Positions 26,096-34,519 of a stretch of DNA of 64,000 bases are shown here, in pieces (within the stretch, counting starts at the first letter, position 1; the number at the start of each line of letters is the position of its first letter). The notes under the pieces are model-generated. The model was not told the DNA's origin. It ran no database searches and saw nothing but the letters and a program-made list of their open reading frames with translations. A program made the position numbers and the translations under genes. The stretch covers positions 163,400-227,399 of the forward strand of contig NZ_CAJQNT010000003.1 in assembly GCF_905479755.1 (NCBI RefSeq), read 5' to 3'. This stretch comes from an uncultured Schumannella sp. GTDB taxonomy: Bacteria; Actinomycetota; Actinomycetes; Actinomycetales; Microbacteriaceae.

Positions 26096-27987
26096 CCCCG
26101 ACGACGCAGCCGCACGCAATCACACCGTCGCTGGCGCAGGACGTCGTGGCAGTCCAAGCGCCCACCCAGGTGTGGTCTGCAGCTGACGGGCAGGCACGGA
26201 CCGGCGTGCACGGCATCATCCACTCCGATGTGCGCTACATCAACTCGCTCACGCTGACCGTGGGGGGACAACAACCCGAACACCTCTCGACTTCGGTCGA
26301 GGCGCGCACTGCTTGCTTCGTGTCCATGGCGCGCAACGTCGACGATGCGGGCAAGGATCCCCACGTCATCGTGACAAGGACCCGGGTGGTGTCGTTCGGG
26401 TGCGTCAACGAGTCGATTGAGGTTCGGAACGGATCGAAGGAGGCCCTGCGCACTACTGTCCGACTCGACTTTGCGACCGAATTCGCACCGCTCCCCAGTG
26501 TGCGCGCCGGGCGACCGACCTCGGCAACCGCGACGGCACAACTTCACGGTGGAGCGGTGGTGGTTGAGAGCGGTCCACGACGACTCACAGTCGACGTCGT
26601 GGCCGGCGGCGCGACCGCGCATCAGCTCGAGGCCGAGTCGGCGACCTGGCAGATCGTGGTGGAGCCAGGTGAAGCGTGGGAGGGCGCCATCAGTTTCATC
26701 ATGATCGACGATGCGACCGCGCTCATGCCGCCGTCCCCTCGCGTTCTCGGGTCCGCGCTGAGCGAGCATTCATCCGGGACCAACCCAGACCTGGATCGCT
26801 GGCGAACCAGGGCGCGAGACGACCTGAACTCGCTGATGTTGGCGAACGACGCGGTCCCCGACGCCGTCTTTTCCGCTGCGGGAGCCCCGTGGTACCTGAC
26901 CCTTTTTGGCCGGGACGCGCTGTGGACCGCACGCCTTTTGTTGCCCGAAGCCCTCCCGCTCGCCCACGGCACCTTGAGGGCTCTTGCCGCGCACCAGGCC
27001 ACGACATACGACAACGCGGCCGCCGCGGAACCAGGCAAGATCCTCCACGAACTGCGCGATGCGCGTCACAGCATTCCACGGGAAGGGCTCGAGTTTCCCG
27101 CCGCCTACTACGGGAGCGTCGACTCAACGCTGTTGTGGATCGTGCTCCTCAACGAGGCGCGCGAAGCTGGCCTGCCCGTGGAAGCTGTGCGCGAGTTGCA
27201 AGACAACCTGCTCGCAGCGCTGACGTGGCTCGAACGAGACGCGGATGCGGACGGTGACGGGTTCGTCGAGTATGCCGACTCCTCCGGAACTGGCCTCGCC
27301 AACCAGGGGTGGAAGGACTCGTCGGACTCAGTCCGACACGCGGACGGAAGCGTGGCGGTGGGTCCGGTCGCACTCTGCGAGGTCCAGGGCTACGCCTATC
27401 AGGCGGCGAGAGCGGGAGCCGATCTGCTCGACATGCTCCATCTCCCGGGGGGCGCGAAGTGGCGCAACTGGGCCGAGGACCTTTCGGATCGATTCAGGAA
27501 GAAGTTCTGGGTCGAACGTGGCGGCATGAGGTTTCCGGCGATGGCGCTGGACGGACAGAAGAATCCCGCCGATGCCCTGACGTCCAACATCGGCCACCTG
27601 CTGGCAACGGGCATCCTCGACTCGGCGGAGGAACTTCTTGTCCGAGACGCCCTCATGCGCCCCGACATGCGCTCCGGGTTCGGCATTCGAACGATGGCGG
27701 CGAGCGAGGCAGCGTACTGGCCGTTGTCATACCACTGCGGGTCTGTCTGGGCGCACGACACGGCAATCTGCATTGAAGGGTTGAGTGCCGCTGGTTTTCG
27801 CGCGGATGCAAGACTCGTGGCGCAGGAACTTCTGAGCGCTGCGGCCTCGTGTGAGTTCAGGGTCCCCGAACTCTTCAGCGGCGATGCCCCCACTGGCTCC
27901 GGCCGGGTGACCCGCCACCCGACCGCGTGTGTCCCACAGGCATGGTCTGCTGCGGCCGCCGCCGCCGTGTCACGCGCGCTCCGCTAG
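26092..27987 (+). CDS. Glycogen-debranching-type glycosidase (amylo-alpha-1,6-glucosidase-like)
   Basis: 631 residues: N-terminal beta domain of the glycogen-debranching N-terminal type (about 15-230) and an (alpha/alpha)6 barrel with PWYLTLFGRDALWTARLLLP, EPGKILHELRDARH, NQGWKDSSDSVRHADG and GFGIRTMAASEAAYWPLSYH. These motifs match the amylo-alpha-1,6-glucosidase-like proteins of actinobacteria; real substrates of this group are mostly unproven and small alpha-glucosides are plausible. It has no signal peptide, so it works in the cytoplasm on imported sugar. ATG in ATGA overlap with the ROK gene. The stop lies 20 bp before the right direct repeat. Confidence 0.75.
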   Translation: MTPTTQPHAITPSLAQDVVAVQAPTQVWSAADGQARTGVHGIIHSDVRYINSLTLTVGGQQPEHLSTSVEARTACFVSMARNVDDAGKDPHVIVTRTRVVSFGCVNESIEVRNGSKEALRTTVRLDFATEFAPLPSVRAGRPTSATATAQLHGGAVVVESGPRRLTVDVVAGGATAHQLEAESATWQIVVEPGEAWEGAISFIMIDDATALMPPSPRVLGSALSEHSSGTNPDLDRWRTRARDDLNSLMLANDAVPDAVFSAAGAPWYLTLFGRDALWTARLLLPEALPLAHGTLRALAAHQATTYDNAAAAEPGKILHELRDARHSIPREGLEFPAAYYGSVDSTLLWIVLLNEAREAGLPVEAVRELQDNLLAALTWLERDADADGDGFVEYADSSGTGLANQGWKDSSDSVRHADGSVAVGPVALCEVQGYAYQAARAGADLLDMLHLPGGAKWRNWAEDLSDRFRKKFWVERGGMRFPAMALDGQKNPADALTSNIGHLLATGILDSAEELLVRDALMRPDMRSGFGIRTMAASEAAYWPLSYHCGSVWAHDTAICIEGLSAAGFRADARLVAQELLSAAASCEFRVPELFSGDAPTGSGRVTRHPTACVPQAWSAAAAAAVSRALR

Positions 27988-28006
27988 GCTCCCCGCGAAC
28001 GCCGGT

Positions 28007-28093
28007 GATCTGGCGGACGACCCCGCGGCACACCTGGCCGTCGAAATGGGACACACCCGCGGCAAGATCGAGCTGCAGGTCACGGAGATCTGA
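28007..28093 (+). pseudogene. Remnant of the 3' end of a quinone oxidoreductase gene
   Basis: Codes for GDLADDPAAHLAVEMGHTRG and on to LQVTEI-stop, aligning without gaps to the C-terminus of the intact oxidoreductase (AAAHRAIETGHTRGKIVLQV, AEI-stop). No start and no upstream part of the gene is present; the homology begins abruptly near the end of the glycosidase gene. Confidence 0.7.
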
Positions 28094-28149
28094 CCGCCGC
28101 GCACTAGGGTTCTGGCATGACTCGCCGCACGCCCACGGTGTTTGACCGC
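28007..28149 (+). repeat. Right diverged direct repeat flanking the sugar island
   Basis: Matches 19750-19892 with identical internal spacing: 87 bp of oxidoreductase end, 23-bp spacer, 11 codons of the FAD oxidoreductase start. Together the two copies bracket 8.1 kb of sugar genes. Confidence 0.75.
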
Positions 28150-29547
28150 ACCGCGTGGCCGGATTCCCTTCTGGCGTCCGCGCTCGCGCCGTCGCGCCAG
28201 GCGGTTCCCTGGCTCGAAGACCTCGGCGAGCGGCCCGAACGACCGCGCCTTGGCGGTGACGTCGACGCCGATCTGGTCGTCGTCGGCGGCGGGCTGACCG
28301 GACTCTGGACCGCCGTGCGCGCCAAGCGCCGCGATCCGGGGCGACGCGTCGTGCTGCTGGAGGCGAAGCGGATCGGCTGGGCGGCATCCGGTCGCAACGG
28401 CGGGTTCTGCGATGCGAGCCTGACCCACGGCGCCGACAACGGCCGCGCGCGGTGGCCGGAGGAAATCGAGACCCTCGAACGCCTGGGGCTGGAGAATCTC
28501 GCCGGATTCGAGCGCGACCTCACCGAGCTCGGCGTCGACGCCGAGTTCGAACGGGTCGGCGGTCTCGACGTCGCCACCGAGGAGCACCAGCTCGAGTGGC
28601 TCGACGAGATGGCGAGCGAACCCGGCCGACACCGCGTATCCGCGCTCGGCGCGCGCGCCCTCGTCGACTCCCCCACCTACCTCGGCGGCGTCGTCACGAG
28701 CGGGGAGTCGCTCGCCCTCGTGCATCCCGGCAAGCTGTCCGAGGGCCTCGCCGCTGCCGCCGAGTCGCTCGGCGTCGAGGTGTACGAGCACAGCCCGGCC
28801 ACGGGCCTCGAGCGCGAAGGCGAGCGGATGCGCGTGACGACCTCCCACGGCCGTGTGCTCGCCGACCGCGTCGCGCTGGCCACGAACGTCTTCCCGAGCC
28901 TGTTGACGCGGGACCGCCTGATGACAGTTCCGGTCTACGACTACGCGCTCATGACCGAGCCGCTGTCGGCCGCGCAGCGCGAATCGATCGGCTGGGAAGG
29001 CCGGCAGGGCCTCGGCGATGTCGCCAACCAGTTCCACTACTACCGACTCACGAGCGACAACCGCATCCTGTTCGGCGGCTACGACGCCGTCTACTTTGCG
29101 GGAGGTCGCGTCCGTGAGGAGTACGAGGATCGCCCCGCGAGCTTCCGCAAACTCGCCAGCCACTTCTTCACGACGTTTCCGCAGCTCGAGGGGCTGCACT
29201 TTGCCCACCGCTGGGCCGGCCCGATCGACAGCTCGACCCGTTTCTGCGCCTACGTCCGCCTCGCGCGCGACGGACGGGTCGCCGCGGCGCTCGGCTTCAC
29301 GGGTCTCGGGGTGGGCGCGAGTCGCTTCGCCGCCGAGGTGATGCTCGATCGACTCGACGGAATCGCGACCGAACGAACCGAGACGCGGATGATGCGAGAG
29401 CTCCCGCCGCCGTTTCCGCCCGAACCGATCGCGAGCATGGGAATCCAGGCCACCCGTTGGTCGCTCGATCAGGCGGATCACCGCGGCGGTCGGCGCAACC
29501 TCATCCTGCGCACTCTCGATGCGCTCGGACTGGGCTTCGACTCGTGA
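28117..29547 (+). CDS. FAD-dependent oxidoreductase (DadA/glycine-oxidase-like)
   Basis: 476 residues. The FAD dinucleotide motif is DLVVVGGGLTGLWTAVRAK near residue 52, then VLLEAKRIGWAASGRNGGFC, typical of DAO-fold amine/amino-acid oxidases of the PuuB/OrdL type. The C-terminal segment AALGFTGLGVGASRFAAEVM closes the FAD fold. ATG at 28117. It overlaps the cupin gene by four bases (GTGA), so the two are co-translated; the likely role is oxidation of an amine or amino acid. Its first 11 codons are duplicated at 19860. Confidence 0.82.
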   Translation: MTRRTPTVFDRTAWPDSLLASALAPSRQAVPWLEDLGERPERPRLGGDVDADLVVVGGGLTGLWTAVRAKRRDPGRRVVLLEAKRIGWAASGRNGGFCDASLTHGADNGRARWPEEIETLERLGLENLAGFERDLTELGVDAEFERVGGLDVATEEHQLEWLDEMASEPGRHRVSALGARALVDSPTYLGGVVTSGESLALVHPGKLSEGLAAAAESLGVEVYEHSPATGLEREGERMRVTTSHGRVLADRVALATNVFPSLLTRDRLMTVPVYDYALMTEPLSAAQRESIGWEGRQGLGDVANQFHYYRLTSDNRILFGGYDAVYFAGGRVREEYEDRPASFRKLASHFFTTFPQLEGLHFAHRWAGPIDSSTRFCAYVRLARDGRVAAALGFTGLGVGASRFAAEVMLDRLDGIATERTETRMMRELPPPFPPEPIASMGIQATRWSLDQADHRGGRRNLILRTLDALGLGFDS

Positions 29548-29900
29548 GTGTGCCGGTGCCCGAGCTGCCCGCGGGCGTCGCCCTCGACCTGACCGCCCTC
29601 GCGCTTCAGCACGAGGCCGTCGCGCCCGATCAGCGCACGGCGGGCGAACCCTCGACCGCCTACACCGTGCTCGGCACGGTCGGCGAAGCCGAACTCGGCG
29701 TCTGGGAGATGACCCGCGGCGGGATGCGCGACGTCGAGGTCGATGAGGTCTTTGTCGTTCTCGCCGGCGACGCCACGATCACGTTTGAGGATGGCCGCCC
29801 CGGCGTCGAACTGACGCCCGGCGCACTCGTGCGCCTCGCCGCCGGCGACCGCACCGAGTGGACGGTGCGACGCACGGTGCGCAAGCTCGTCATCAGCTGA
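29544..29900 (+). CDS. Small cupin protein (DUF861/ureidoglycine aminohydrolase-like)
   Basis: 118 residues, one cupin barrel: GVWEMTRGGMRDVEVDEVFV, LAGDATITFEDG, then LTPGALVRLAAGDRTEWTV. The histidines usual in metal cupins are mostly replaced, so metal binding is uncertain. GTG at 29544 overlaps the stop of the oxidoreductase. Ends in an 8-bp convergent overlap with the GNAT gene. Confidence 0.7.
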   Translation: MSVPVPELPAGVALDLTALALQHEAVAPDQRTAGEPSTAYTVLGTVGEAELGVWEMTRGGMRDVEVDEVFVVLAGDATITFEDGRPGVELTPGALVRLAAGDRTEWTVRRTVRKLVIS

Positions 29901-30426
29901 GCGGGCGCTCCATCACGTAGTCCTCTTCGAAGCGATCGCCCACCAGGAACGTCTTCGTGCCGACCACGGCGAAGCCGTGCTTGCCGTAGAAGCGCTGCGC
30001 GCGGGCGTTCTCTTGGTTGACGCCCAGCCAGATCGAGCGGGCCCGTGTCCCCTCGGTTGCCGCGAGACTCACGCGCAGGAGCTCGGATGCGACCCCTCCG
30101 CCGTGCGCGTCGGGGTGCACGTAGACCTTGGAGAGCTCGATGGTGGGACGCGCGCTCACGGCCGCCGCCACATCCGGATCGCCCGGCTCCCCCGCCACCA
30201 GCATCGTGTAGCCGAGGAGAGCCTCGCCCGACTCGGCGACGAAGAGCTGCCGGGCGTCGTCGGCGAGGTAGGTCTCGAAGTTCGCGCGACTCAGGTTGTC
30301 GGCGATGAACGCCTGTTTCGCCGCCTCGGTGGTGTGCGGAGGGCAGGCGAGCGGGAAGGTGAGCGCCGCAAGTGTCGCCAACGCCTCCGCGTCGGCCGCG
30401 CGGGCAGGGCGAACGGTGACGATCAT
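29893..30426 (-). CDS. GNAT-family N-acetyltransferase
   Basis: 177 residues; the acetyl-CoA site is KVYVHPDAHGGGVASELLRV and the closing strand is RAQRFYGKHGFAVVGTKTFL. N-terminus VTVRPARAADAEALATLAAL is standard. Substrate unknown. ATG at 30426; overlaps the convergent cupin gene by 8 bp. Confidence 0.82.
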   Translation of the reverse strand: MIVTVRPARAADAEALATLAALTFPLACPPHTTEAAKQAFIADNLSRANFETYLADDARQLFVAESGEALLGYTMLVAGEPGDPDVAAAVSARPTIELSKVYVHPDAHGGGVASELLRVSLAATEGTRARSIWLGVNQENARAQRFYGKHGFAVVGTKTFLVGDRFEEDYVMERPLS

Positions 30427-30447
30427 CCGGCCCCCTTCGAGAAAGCA

Positions 30448-30479
30448 CGGAAGGGGCCCGCGAGTGCGGACCCCTTCCG
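30448..30479 (-). terminator. Terminator of the rplK-rplA operon
   Basis: CGGAAGGGG and CCCCTTCCG form a 9-bp stem around 14 bases about 55 bp after the rplA stop, followed on the minus strand by TGCTTTCT. Confidence 0.6.
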
Positions 30480-30534
30480 GTGGTGCGTTTGCTGTGGTGC
30501 GGGTGACAACAGGAACTGTCGTCGAACGTGCCTC

Positions 30535-31224
30535 TTAGAGCACGCTGACGTCGAGCGGAACGCCCGGGCCGAAGGTCGTCGAGAGCGTCGCCTTCTGGAT
30601 GTAGCGGCCCTTCGACGAGCTCGGCTTGATCCGCTGGATCTCGTCGAGCGCGGCGTGGAAGTTCTCCGCGAGCTGCTCGGTCGAGAACGCCGCCTTGCCG
30701 ATCACGAAGTGAACGTTGGAGTGCTTGTCGACACGGAACTCGATCTTTCCGCCCTTGATCTCCGCGACGGCCTTGGCCGCATCGGGGGTGACGGTGCCGG
30801 TCTTCGGGTTCGGCATGAGGCCACGCGGACCCAGCACCTTTCCGAGGCGACCGACCTGGCCCATGAGCTCGGGCGTCGAGACGGCCGAGTCAAAGTTGGT
30901 GTAACCGCCGGCGACCTTCTCGATGAGCTCGGCGCCGCCGACCTCATCGGCACCCGCGGCGATCGCCGCTTCGGCGGCCGCACCGGTCGCGAAGACGATG
31001 ACGCGCGCGGTCTTACCCGTGCCGTGCGGCAGGATGACGGTTCCGCGAACCATCTGGTCCGCCTTGCGCGGGTCGACACCCAGCTTCATCGCGACCTCAA
31101 CGGTCGAGTTGAACTTGGCGGAGCCGGTCTCGCGGACGACGGCAACAGCCTCGTCGGGACCGTAGAACTTGCCGTCTTCGAGCTTGTCGAGGGCAGCGCG
31201 GTAGGACTTGGAATTCTTTCCCAT
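30535..31224 (-). CDS. rplA: 50S ribosomal protein L1
   Basis: 229 residues; [20 protein letters not shown], the L1 signature around [15 protein letters not shown], and [17 protein letters not shown]. Binds the 23S rRNA stalk at the E site. ATG at 31224, two bases after the rplK stop. Confidence 0.97.
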   Translation of the reverse strand: MGKNSKSYRAALDKLEDGKFYGPDEAVAVVRETGSAKFNSTVEVAMKLGVDPRKADQMVRGTVILPHGTGKTARVIVFATGAAAEAAIAAGADEVGGAELIEKVAGGYTNFDSAVSTPELMGQVGRLGKVLGPRGLMPNPKTGTVTPDAAKAVAEIKGGKIEFRVDKHSNVHFVIGKAAFSTEQLAENFHAALDEIQRIKPSSSKGRYIQKATLSTTFGPGVPLDVSVL

Positions 31225-31226
31225 GA

Positions 31227-31658
31227 TTACGCCTCCACCGTGATCCCCATCGAACGGGCCGTGCCCGCGATGATCTTCATGGCCGCTTCGACGTCGTTCG
31301 CGTTGAGGTCGGCCTGCTTCTGCTCGGCGATCGCGCGAACCTGGTCCTTGGTGAGCTTGGCCACCTTGACGGTGTGCGGCGTGCCGGAACCCTTGGCGAC
31401 GCCGGCGGCCTTCTTGATGAGCTCGGCGGCGGGCGGGGTCTTCAGGATGAACGTGAACGAGCGGTCCTCGTACACGGTGATCTCGACCGGGATGACGTTG
31501 CCGCGCTGCGACTCGGTCGCGGCGTTGTAGGCCTTGCAGAACTCCATGATGTTCACGCCGTGCTGACCCAGCGCGGGGCCGATGGGCGGCGCGGGGTTCG
31601 CGGCGCCGGCGTTGATCTGGAGCTTGATCAGGCCGGTCACCTTCTTCTTCGGTGCCAT
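31227..31658 (-). CDS. rplK: 50S ribosomal protein L11
   Basis: 143 residues; [20 protein letters not shown] and [12 protein letters not shown] are diagnostic. Binds the GTPase-associated centre of 23S rRNA. ATG at 31658. Just upstream in the 150-bp leader, GCGTCC and GGACGC (31677-31691) form a small hairpin that could be an L1 target mimic, and TATGCT near 31772-31777 could be a -10; both are weak. Confidence 0.97.
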   Translation of the reverse strand: MAPKKKVTGLIKLQINAGAANPAPPIGPALGQHGVNIMEFCKAYNAATESQRGNVIPVEITVYEDRSFTFILKTPPAAELIKKAAGVAKGSGTPHTVKVAKLTKDQVRAIAEQKQADLNANDVEAAMKIIAGTARSMGITVEA

Positions 31659-31808
31659 TGTTCTTCTTTCTGTCGAGCGTCCTGCGGACGCGCTCCCGCC
31701 ACACCAGCGAACCTGGAGTGCGGTGAGGGATGTTTCGGCCGATGTCGATTTCGACACAGCCGACAGGTCAGCATACCCGAATCGAACGGGTGCCGCGAGG
31801 CGAGGGAG

Positions 31809-32756
31809 CTACTCGGCCGTGCTCTCGGCGAGCACGTCGCGGCCGGTGGCGATGCGGCGCCGCACCAGGCGGGACTCCACGAACAGCAACCCGACGACGA
31901 GCGCGGCGCCGGCAACGACAAGAGCGATCACCATCGGCAACTGCGCACCCTCGGGCGCGAGCACCCCGCCGGTCTCGGTCTGCCAGGGCCACAGCGCGCG
32001 CAGCGAGCCGAGCATCAGACCGGTCATGATCGCGAGCGTCACCTGACGGCGGCGCTCAAGAAGCCACTGCAGCAGCGGCGCGAAGCTCGCAAGACCGAGC
32101 ACGGCGCCCAGCGCGAAGACGCCCAAGTAGACGAGATCGCGATCATTCACGGCCTCGAGCGTCGGCGCGTACAGCCCCATCGCCAGCAGCAGGAACGAGC
32201 CCGAGACGCCCGGAAGCACGAGCGCGCAGATGGCGATCGCGGCGGCCACCGCGACGAACCACAACTGGGGCTCCGCGTCGCCCGCCGCCGGAAGACCGGT
32301 CAGTACGAACGCGAGCACCGCCGCGAGCACCGCCAGCAGCACCTCGCGCGAACGCCACCGCCCGACCATGCGGATCGGAACGACGAGCGAGGCCAGAATC
32401 AGACCCACGAAGACGGCGCGCGTCTCGACAGGGTGGCTGTCGATCGCGGGAGCCAGCAGCGCCGACGCCACGAGCACCGCGACCGCCATGCCCGCCAGCA
32501 CGGGGAGGATGACACGCCAACTGACCGCCGAGAAGTGGCCGCGCGCTCGCGCGGTTCCCCGCCCGGACGGCACATCGACGATCGCGGACACCGTGCCGCG
32601 CACCACCGCCGCGGCGGAGCCGATCAGCCGGTCGTAGACCCCGACAATGAGCGCGATGGTGCCGCCGGACACGCCCGGAACGACCTCCGCCGTTCCGATG
32701 AGTGCCCCGCGGATGACGTCGATGCCGACGCCCGCGACCGAGCCCAGGCGGCTCAG
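31809..32756 (-). CDS. DUF368 polyprenyl-phosphate transporter (PopT family), apparent CTG start
   Basis: 315 residues with about eight to nine membrane segments and the two family repeats [19 protein letters not shown] and [23 protein letters not shown]368 proteins recycle undecaprenyl phosphate across the membrane. The family N-terminus normally begins a few residues before the first repeat; in this frame there is no ATG, GTG or TTG between deep inside nusG and that repeat. The best start is CTG at 32756, whose last two bases and the next one form the nusG stop (CTGA overlap). The gene therefore looks translationally coupled to nusG. Confidence 0.8.
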   Translation of the reverse strand: MSRLGSVAGVGIDVIRGALIGTAEVVPGVSGGTIALIVGVYDRLIGSAAAVVRGTVSAIVDVPSGRGTARARGHFSAVSWRVILPVLAGMAVAVLVASALLAPAIDSHPVETRAVFVGLILASLVVPIRMVGRWRSREVLLAVLAAVLAFVLTGLPAAGDAEPQLWFVAVAAAIAICALVLPGVSGSFLLLAMGLYAPTLEAVNDRDLVYLGVFALGAVLGLASFAPLLQWLLERRRQVTLAIMTGLMLGSLRALWPWQTETGGVLAPEGAQLPMVIALVVAGAALVVGLLFVESRLVRRRIATGRDVLAESTAE

Positions 32757-33697
32757 AGCTTCGTCACCTGGTCGAAGCTGAGCTCCACCGGCGTCTCGCG
32801 CTCGAACAGCGACACGAGCACCGTGAGCTTGCCGCTCTCGGGCTTGATCTCGCTGATCGTGCCGGGAAGACCCGCGAACGAGCCCTCCTTGATCGTGATG
32901 GTCTCGCCGATCTCGAAGTCGACCTCGGCGGGAATGACGCGCGCGGCCTGCTGACCGCCCTTGGCGGCACCAGGCTTCGTCGGAGCCTCGACAACCTGCA
33001 CGAGGCTCTTCAACATGTTGAAGGCCTCCTCGAAGCGCAGCGGCGTCGGGTTGTGGCTGTTGCCCACGAATCCGGTGACCCCGGGGGTGTGGCGCACGAC
33101 CGACCAGCTGTCCTCGTTGAGGAACATGCGCACGAGCACGTAGCCGGGGATGCGGACGCGGGTGACGAGCTTGCGCTGCCCGTTCTTGATCTCGACAACG
33201 TCTTCCATCGGCACCTGGACCTCGAAGACGAAGTCCTCCATGCCCATCGACTGGCGACGCGACTCGATGTTCTGCTTGACGCGCTTCTCGAAGCCCGCGT
33301 AGGAGTGGATGACGTACCACTTGCCCGGCGCGGCCCGCAGCTCGGCGCGGAACTCCTCGTAGGGGTCCACCTCGGCGCCGTCGGCCTCCGCCTCGTCGCC
33401 CGCCTCATCGTCGGTCGCCTCAACGGCGGCCTCGGCCTCGTCGGCGGAGTCGATGTCGAGGGCGTCATCCACGACGGCGTCAGCCTCGGGGTCGGCGGCC
33501 GCGTCGAGCGCGTCAAGAAGGCTCTCGAGGTCGGACTCGACGTCCGGCTCCTCCACGACGTGGATCGCCGTGTGCTCGGCAGCGTCGGCCGAATGCTCCT
33601 GCTGCTCGAGGACGTTACCCTCCTGGGCCTCGTCCTCCTCGGAGGACTGCTCGGCGGCCGTCGCGAGATCGATGTCGCGGCGCTCTTCTTGGCTCAC
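32753..33697 (-). CDS. nusG: Transcription termination/antitermination factor NusG with long acidic N-terminal extension
   Basis: 314 residues. The NGN domain starts at about residue 124 ([40 protein letters not shown]) and the KOW domain at about 255 ([20 protein letters not shown]). Binds RNA polymerase and links it to Rho or ribosome. The first about 120 residues are Asp/Glu/Ala-rich and predicted disordered, longer than the roughly 50-residue extensions common in actinobacteria. ATG at 33697. It lies 37 bp after secE and overlaps the DUF368 gene. Confidence 0.95.
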   Translation of the reverse strand: MSQEERRDIDLATAAEQSSEEDEAQEGNVLEQQEHSADAAEHTAIHVVEEPDVESDLESLLDALDAAADPEADAVVDDALDIDSADEAEAAVEATDDEAGDEAEADGAEVDPYEEFRAELRAAPGKWYVIHSYAGFEKRVKQNIESRRQSMGMEDFVFEVQVPMEDVVEIKNGQRKLVTRVRIPGYVLVRMFLNEDSWSVVRHTPGVTGFVGNSHNPTPLRFEEAFNMLKSLVQVVEAPTKPGAAKGGQQAARVIPAEVDFEIGETITIKEGSFAGLPGTISEIKPESGKLTVLVSLFERETPVELSFDQVTKL

Positions 33698-33734
33698 GGT
33701 GCTTCTTTCCTTGAAATGTGGTCGAGGCGACGGA

Positions 33735-34016
33735 TCAGCCGAAGTAGCTGCCGTTGCCGAACACCCAGGACACGAGCCAGCCGAAGCCGTAGTCGAGTCC
33801 GTAGATGATCCCCATCATGATGACGACGAACACCAGAACGACTCCGGTGAAACTGATCAGCTCGCGCCGCGTCGGGGTGACGACCTTCTTGAGTTCGTTG
33901 ATGACCTGACGGATGAAGAGTGCAACCCGCGCAAACGGCCCTCGCCGTTCGGCGCGGTCCCGCTTGGCACTCTCGACGAGGTCCTCACTCGGCTCGTCGA
34001 CCACCTTGCGTGCCAC
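33735..34016 (-). CDS. secE: Preprotein translocase subunit SecE
   Basis: 93 residues, one membrane helix near 55-80 ([20 protein letters not shown]) preceded by the conserved amphipathic region [20 protein letters not shown]. Stabilises SecY. GTG at 34016 with AGGTGGAG ahead; a longer frame would run into the tRNA gene. Standard secE-nusG order. Confidence 0.93.
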   Translation of the reverse strand: MARKVVDEPSEDLVESAKRDRAERRGPFARVALFIRQVINELKKVVTPTRRELISFTGVVLVFVVIMMGIIYGLDYGFGWLVSWVFGNGSYFG

Positions 34017-34064
34017 TTTCTCCACCTTTCGGCCGCTGAATCCCGGGGAAGACCCGAGATCTTG

Positions 34065-34137
<73 letters not shown>

Positions 34138-34519
34138 ACAGTGCCGGGAATCACCGCTCGTCCTGACCGTTCCCGGGCACGACGAAGCTTGGCGATTTCC
34201 ACCACCGAGACCAGTGTAGGGCATCCCGCGGGGAGCCTCCGAGGGGCGGCGGCTCGCTCAGAAAATTCGGGAGAAAGTTTCGCAACCCGCGTCATGGAGG
34301 GCGTACCGGTCTGTCTCTTCCTGTAACGGCAGAGCCACCAACTCAGCCGGACACAACGAAACACCGAACCGGGCGTAACGAAGCTGAGATCAGGCAGAGA
34401 TCGTTCGCCCAATGATGACCCCCGCGGGGAGGCCACGGCCTCCCCCGGGGTTGTCGTTGGCGATCCCCGCCGCGATTGATGCTTCCGCGTCCACTCCTTG
34501 GATCAGGAAGGCACACATC
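34138..34519. other. Intergenic region between tRNA-Trp and the surface protein
   Basis: 382 bp with no gene I can support. It should hold the promoter of tRNA-Trp/secE (minus; a TACACT -10-like box is near 34213) and of the surface-protein gene (plus). A strong hairpin, GGGGAGGCC with GGCCTCCCC, lies at about 34433-34452 and could be a leader structure. Confidence 0.5.
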
